Shown here piece after piece: positions 60,829 to 64,000 of a stretch of 64,000 bases of DNA; within the stretch, counting starts at the first letter, position 1; every line of letters begins with the position of its first letter. Source of the DNA: Parablautia intestinalis. GTDB taxonomy: Bacteria > Bacillota > Clostridia > Lachnospirales > Lachnospiraceae. The DNA lies in contig RAYQ01000015.1 of assembly GCA_003612395.1 (NCBI GenBank), forward strand, positions 1 through 64,000, given 5' to 3'. The notes beneath the pieces were generated by a model that worked only from the letters and a program-made list of their open reading frames with translations, was not told where the DNA came from and made no database searches. The position numbers and the translations under genes were made by a program.

Positions 60829-61833
60829 TTGAAAGGGTATAAGAAATATTATGGTCAGAAAATCATATGGTATCTGATTACGCTTTTCTTTGCAATTATT
60901 TTGAACTTTGTATTACCCAGACTAATGCCCGGCGATCCGGTTGCAGGCATTGCTGCAGGAGCGGTATCCGGTATGACAGATGCTACCGCAATACAAAAGG
61001 TATACGAGGAATATGCGGAAAAATTTGGTGTAAATAAGCCTATGATTGTGCAGTTTGGTATGTGGGCGGGGAATGCTTTAAAGGGAGACTTTGGCGTTTC
61101 CTTCAGCCAGTATCCCAGAACCGTAGGCAATATTATATCGTCATCTGTGGGATGGACGCTGGCATTGCAGCTACCGGCCATTATAGTGGGGTGGCTGCTG
61201 GGAAATATTTTAGGGGCCGTGGCGGCATACATAAAGGGCGCTTTCGATAAAGTACTTTTGCCGGTATTTATGTTTATCAGTAATGTGCCTGCCTTTGGTA
61301 TGGCGATTATACTGTTAACGGTATTCGGCATTAATTTGAAATGGTTTCCTACAAGTGGCGCCTATGGCTTTGAATTAATTCCGAATTTCAGTTGGGAATT
61401 TATCAGTTCCGTTATTTCACACTATCAGATGCCTTTCTGGTCAATCGTACTTATTACCATTGGCGGTCAGGCAATTGGTATGCGTTCCATGTCTATTTAT
61501 GAGCTGAATGCAGATTATGTAAAATACAGCCGTTTTCTGGGAATAAAGGACAGAAAGATTGTAGGCTATGTGTTCAGGAACGCTATGCTTCCCCAGATTA
61601 CCGGTCTGGCGATGTCCTTAGGAACCATGATGGGCGGTGCGCTGGTTGCAGAAATTATTTTCAGCTATCCCGGAATCGGCACGGCAATGATGACTGCGGT
61701 AAGGGGGCAGGATTATCCTTTATTGTCAGCATGTACTTTAATTATTACCATTATGGTGCTTTTGGCAAATCTGTTGGTTGAAATTCTTTATGGTGTAATT
61801 GACCCTCGTGTCAAGGCAGCCCAGCAGGATTAG
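60829..61833 (+). CDS. Oligopeptide ABC transporter permease (DppB/OppB type), 334 aa
   Basis: Start taken as TTG 60829 after AAGGGGTGGAG; a GTG at 60820 is an alternative. Six membrane segments. [16 protein letters not shown] follows the first, as in the family. The EAA-type loop is [20 protein letters not shown] with FRNAMLPQI, and the end is [17 protein letters not shown]. It forms the channel with the second permease encoded 11 bp downstream. Confidence 0.9.
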   Translation: MKGYKKYYGQKIIWYLITLFFAIILNFVLPRLMPGDPVAGIAAGAVSGMTDATAIQKVYEEYAEKFGVNKPMIVQFGMWAGNALKGDFGVSFSQYPRTVGNIISSSVGWTLALQLPAIIVGWLLGNILGAVAAYIKGAFDKVLLPVFMFISNVPAFGMAIILLTVFGINLKWFPTSGAYGFELIPNFSWEFISSVISHYQMPFWSIVLITIGGQAIGMRSMSIYELNADYVKYSRFLGIKDRKIVGYVFRNAMLPQITGLAMSLGTMMGGALVAEIIFSYPGIGTAMMTAVRGQDYPLLSACTLIITIMVLLANLLVEILYGVIDPRVKAAQQD

Positions 61834-61844
61834 GGAGGTGGATT

Positions 61845-63095
61845 ATGAAAAATACATTGAGACAGGTGTTCCATTCTCCGAAATTTGTGATCGGATTTTC
61901 TATTTTTGCAATTATTTTACTTACGGTAATTATTTATCCTCTTGTGGTTATAGCTGACCCGCTGGAGATGGTAGGTAATGGTAACTTCTTTAAGCCGGGT
62001 ACCTATGTGTCTGTTAAAGATGCGGTGGAGGGAACCCATTATACCCTTAATATTGACGTGCAGTCAGGTTCTCTGGACAACAAGATCAGTGCGGACGACA
62101 AGGCTGATATGAAAGACTGGCTGGTAAAGTACGGCGGAGTTGCCGAAGCTGACGTGGACATCAATGATACGGAAGGCCTGATTGAACTTTGGGGAACCCA
62201 TTATGATCCTGACGCAGAACAAAAGGGAATTCTTGCTTCCAAAAAGAAATATTATGTTCGTCTGAACAACAATCTGAAAGGAATTTTGGAAGACAGTGAT
62301 TTAATTATTGCAAAAGAAAACTCTGAAACAGGGGAACTGGAACAGGCAAATACCATTGCATCAAAAGAATTTGTAAACACGAAGGATGTGGCGAACAGAA
62401 AAACTTTTATTTTAGGTACGGATAACTTTGGCCGTGACGTGCTTACAGAGCTTTTAGATGCAACGAAAACATCCTTAAGAGTAGGCTTGATTGCAGGTGT
62501 TGTTGCAACGCTTATCGGGCTGTTTTTAGGACTTTTGTCCGGTTATCTTGGGGGGATGGTAGATAATATTATTACGTTTGTTACCAACCTGTTTACGGTT
62601 ATTCCTTCCTTCATCCTTTTGATTTTGATTTCCTACTCGGTAGGTCAGGCGGCAAGAGGCGTCAATCTGGTGGCAACTATCATTGGACTGACCTCCTGGA
62701 CATGGACAACGCGTTCCGTGCGGTCGCAGGTTATCTCTCTTAGAAACCGTGACCATGTAAATTTATCCAAGCTGTCCGGACACAGTATGATGCGTATTGT
62801 ACTTACGGATATTCTGCCTTACATTGCCTCTTATGTAGTGATGGCATTTATCCTGCAGATATCATCAGGTATTCTTGCGGAAGCACAGCTTTCCATGTTA
62901 GGTCTTGGTCCCTCAACATCAACCACCGCTACACTTGGCCTTATGATGAACTGGGCAAACCTGTATGCAGCGCCTCTTAATGGTTCCTGGTGGGCGTATT
63001 TTCCTGTTGTTATTATGATTGCCCTGATTTCGTTCTCTCTCAATTTAATGAATACGGGACTTGATCAGATCTTCAATCCACAGCTGAGAGATTAA
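61845..63095 (+). CDS. Oligopeptide ABC transporter permease (DppC/OppC type) with long outer domain, 416 aa
   Basis: The first membrane helix (~14-34) is followed by about 155 residues outside the membrane ([20 protein letters not shown] to [20 protein letters not shown]) before the transport core. [13 protein letters not shown] is the usual family motif, which normally comes ~40 residues after the first helix. The core has five more helices and the coupling loop [16 protein letters not shown]. At 416 residues it is longer than the typical ~300. GGGAGGTGG precedes the ATG at 61845. Confidence 0.9.
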   Translation: MKNTLRQVFHSPKFVIGFSIFAIILLTVIIYPLVVIADPLEMVGNGNFFKPGTYVSVKDAVEGTHYTLNIDVQSGSLDNKISADDKADMKDWLVKYGGVAEADVDINDTEGLIELWGTHYDPDAEQKGILASKKKYYVRLNNNLKGILEDSDLIIAKENSETGELEQANTIASKEFVNTKDVANRKTFILGTDNFGRDVLTELLDATKTSLRVGLIAGVVATLIGLFLGLLSGYLGGMVDNIITFVTNLFTVIPSFILLILISYSVGQAARGVNLVATIIGLTSWTWTTRSVRSQVISLRNRDHVNLSKLSGHSMMRIVLTDILPYIASYVVMAFILQISSGILAEAQLSMLGLGPSTSTTATLGLMMNWANLYAAPLNGSWWAYFPVVIMIALISFSLNLMNTGLDQIFNPQLRD

Positions 63096-63106
63096 GGAGG
63101 GATACC

Positions 63107-64000
63107 ATGGGAAAAGTAATGCTTGAAGTAAAAAATTTGAAAACAAAATATGTTACCCGCCTCAGGGAAGATGTATTTGCGGTTGATGGCGTTTCCTTAA
63201 AAATTGAGGAAGGCAAATCCTTAGGTGTTGCCGGCGAATCCGGCTGTGGTAAGTCTACACTGGCTCTTTCATTAATGGGATATTATTTTGCGCCCTTGCA
63301 CTATATCAGCGGTGATATTATTGTAGACGGAAACAATATTTCAGGAATGAAGCCGGATGACGTGCGCAGGAAAGTACTGGGAACAGAAATTGCCTATATT
63401 CCCCAGGCGGCCATGAATGCTCTGAACCCTACCCAGAAGATTATCCGTTTTATCGAAGATGTCATCCATGTACATGATCCTAAGATGAGCAAGAAAGATA
63501 TTTACGATTTGGCAAAGGAAAGATTTGCTATATTGGGGCTTCCTGAAGAGGTACTGCAAAAGCATGCGGTGGAGCTCTCAGGCGGTATGAAACAGCGTAC
63601 CGTTATCGCCATATCTACCATTCTTTCACCTAAGGTTTTGATTGCAGACGAACCTTCATCAGCACTGGATGTTACCAGTCAGAAGATGGTTATTAAAATG
63701 ATGAGGGATTTGATGGATAAAGGATTTATCAGAAGTATGATTTTTATTACCCATGAATTACCGCTTCTGTATAATGTAACAGATGATATTATGGTAATGT
63801 ATGCCGGACAGATTGTAGAGCGCGGTACGGCAAAAGAGATGGTGTTTGATCCACTGCATCCTTATACAAAAGGGCTGATGGGCTCTATCATCGTACCGGA
63901 GGAAGGGGTTAGAGAAAATAAACTGATAGCAATTCCGGGAACACCTCCTAACTTAAAACATCCTCCGAAAGGCTGTCGCTTTGCAGACAGATGTAAATAT
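63107..64000 (+). CDS. Oligopeptide ABC transporter ATP-binding protein (DppD/OppD type), partial
   Basis: The frame opens at ATG 63107, five bases after AAGGAGGG, and runs to the window end (298 codons, no stop). Walker [36 protein letters not shown] as Q-loop, [14 protein letters not shown] as signature and [14 protein letters not shown] as Walker B are all present. The end, CRFADRCKY, is the start of the cysteine-rich C-terminal motif of the Opp/Dpp group that often binds an iron-sulfur cluster. The second ATPase gene is expected beyond the window. Confidence 0.9.
   Translation, partial: MGKVMLEVKNLKTKYVTRLREDVFAVDGVSLKIEEGKSLGVAGESGCGKSTLALSLMGYYFAPLHYISGDIIVDGNNISGMKPDDVRRKVLGTEIAYIPQAAMNALNPTQKIIRFIEDVIHVHDPKMSKKDIYDLAKERFAILGLPEEVLQKHAVELSGGMKQRTVIAISTILSPKVLIADEPSSALDVTSQKMVIKMMRDLMDKGFIRSMIFITHELPLLYNVTDDIMVMYAGQIVERGTAKEMVFDPLHPYTKGLMGSIIVPEEGVRENKLIAIPGTPPNLKHPPKGCRFADRCKY

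Overview
The window looks like a chromosomal segment of a low-to-moderate GC Firmicute of the class Clostridia, most probably a Lachnospiraceae-type gut anaerobe. This is an inference from strong GGAGG-type ribosome binding sites, TTG starts, TTGACA/TATAAT promoters, lipobox proteins, and a CotH-VTC-DUF4956 group next to GH130, CE2 and Opp/Dpp genes. No rRNA, tRNA or CRISPR array was seen.

Left part (1-14.6 kb): an AT-rich accessory island. It starts in an IS66-family element (tnpA, end near 333) that seems to have cut a gene, leaving a 45-codon tail. Then come a translationally coupled pair, a nitrilase-fold protein with an intact Glu-Lys-Cys triad and a RecF/SMC-like ABC ATPase (490-4516), and a stretch bracketed by two closely related XRE regulators (5095 and 14331) that share the same promoter geometry. 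Between the regulators lie a lipoprotein, a membrane-anchored beta-domain protein, a 932-residue NACHT-type NTPase, and an operon of a TcdE-type holin-like protein with a 1041-residue membrane-embedded NACHT-type NTPase. This is the best place for an undescribed defence or conflict system.

Middle part (14.7-47.9 kb): a large surface-polysaccharide locus. It opens with a broken glucose-1-phosphate cytidylyltransferase (ddhA/rfbF), followed by GtrA, a methyltransferase-LicD fusion, a PAP2-GDPD fusion, a DRE-TIM aldolase-like protein, a HAD phosphatase, a YerE-like ThDP enzyme, an NAD-dependent reductase/epimerase, CDP-glucose 4,6-dehydratase (ddhB) and the Fe-S/PMP 3-dehydrase (ddhC). Together they suggest a branched 3,6-dideoxy-hexose of the yersiniose type. 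After a terminator come a small XRE regulator, a secreted protein, UDP-glucuronate epimerase, UDP-glucose dehydrogenase, three GT2 glycosyltransferases, a multi-membrane-span protein, a DegT aminotransferase, MBOAT plus SGNH acetylation proteins, CotH, a VTC polyphosphate polymerase, DUF4956 and a radical SAM/SPASM protein. Six of these genes carry a related hairpin-rich leader directly before the ribosome binding site.

Right part (48-64 kb): more ordinary genes. These are a UDP-galactopyranose-mutase-like flavoprotein, a GH130 phosphorylase, a zinc-ribbon/TPM membrane pair, a divergent signal peptidase II homologue, a YtrA-type GntR regulator with its ABC transporter, a carbamate kinase, a CE2-type esterase, and an oligopeptide ABC transporter operon whose ATPase gene runs off the window end.
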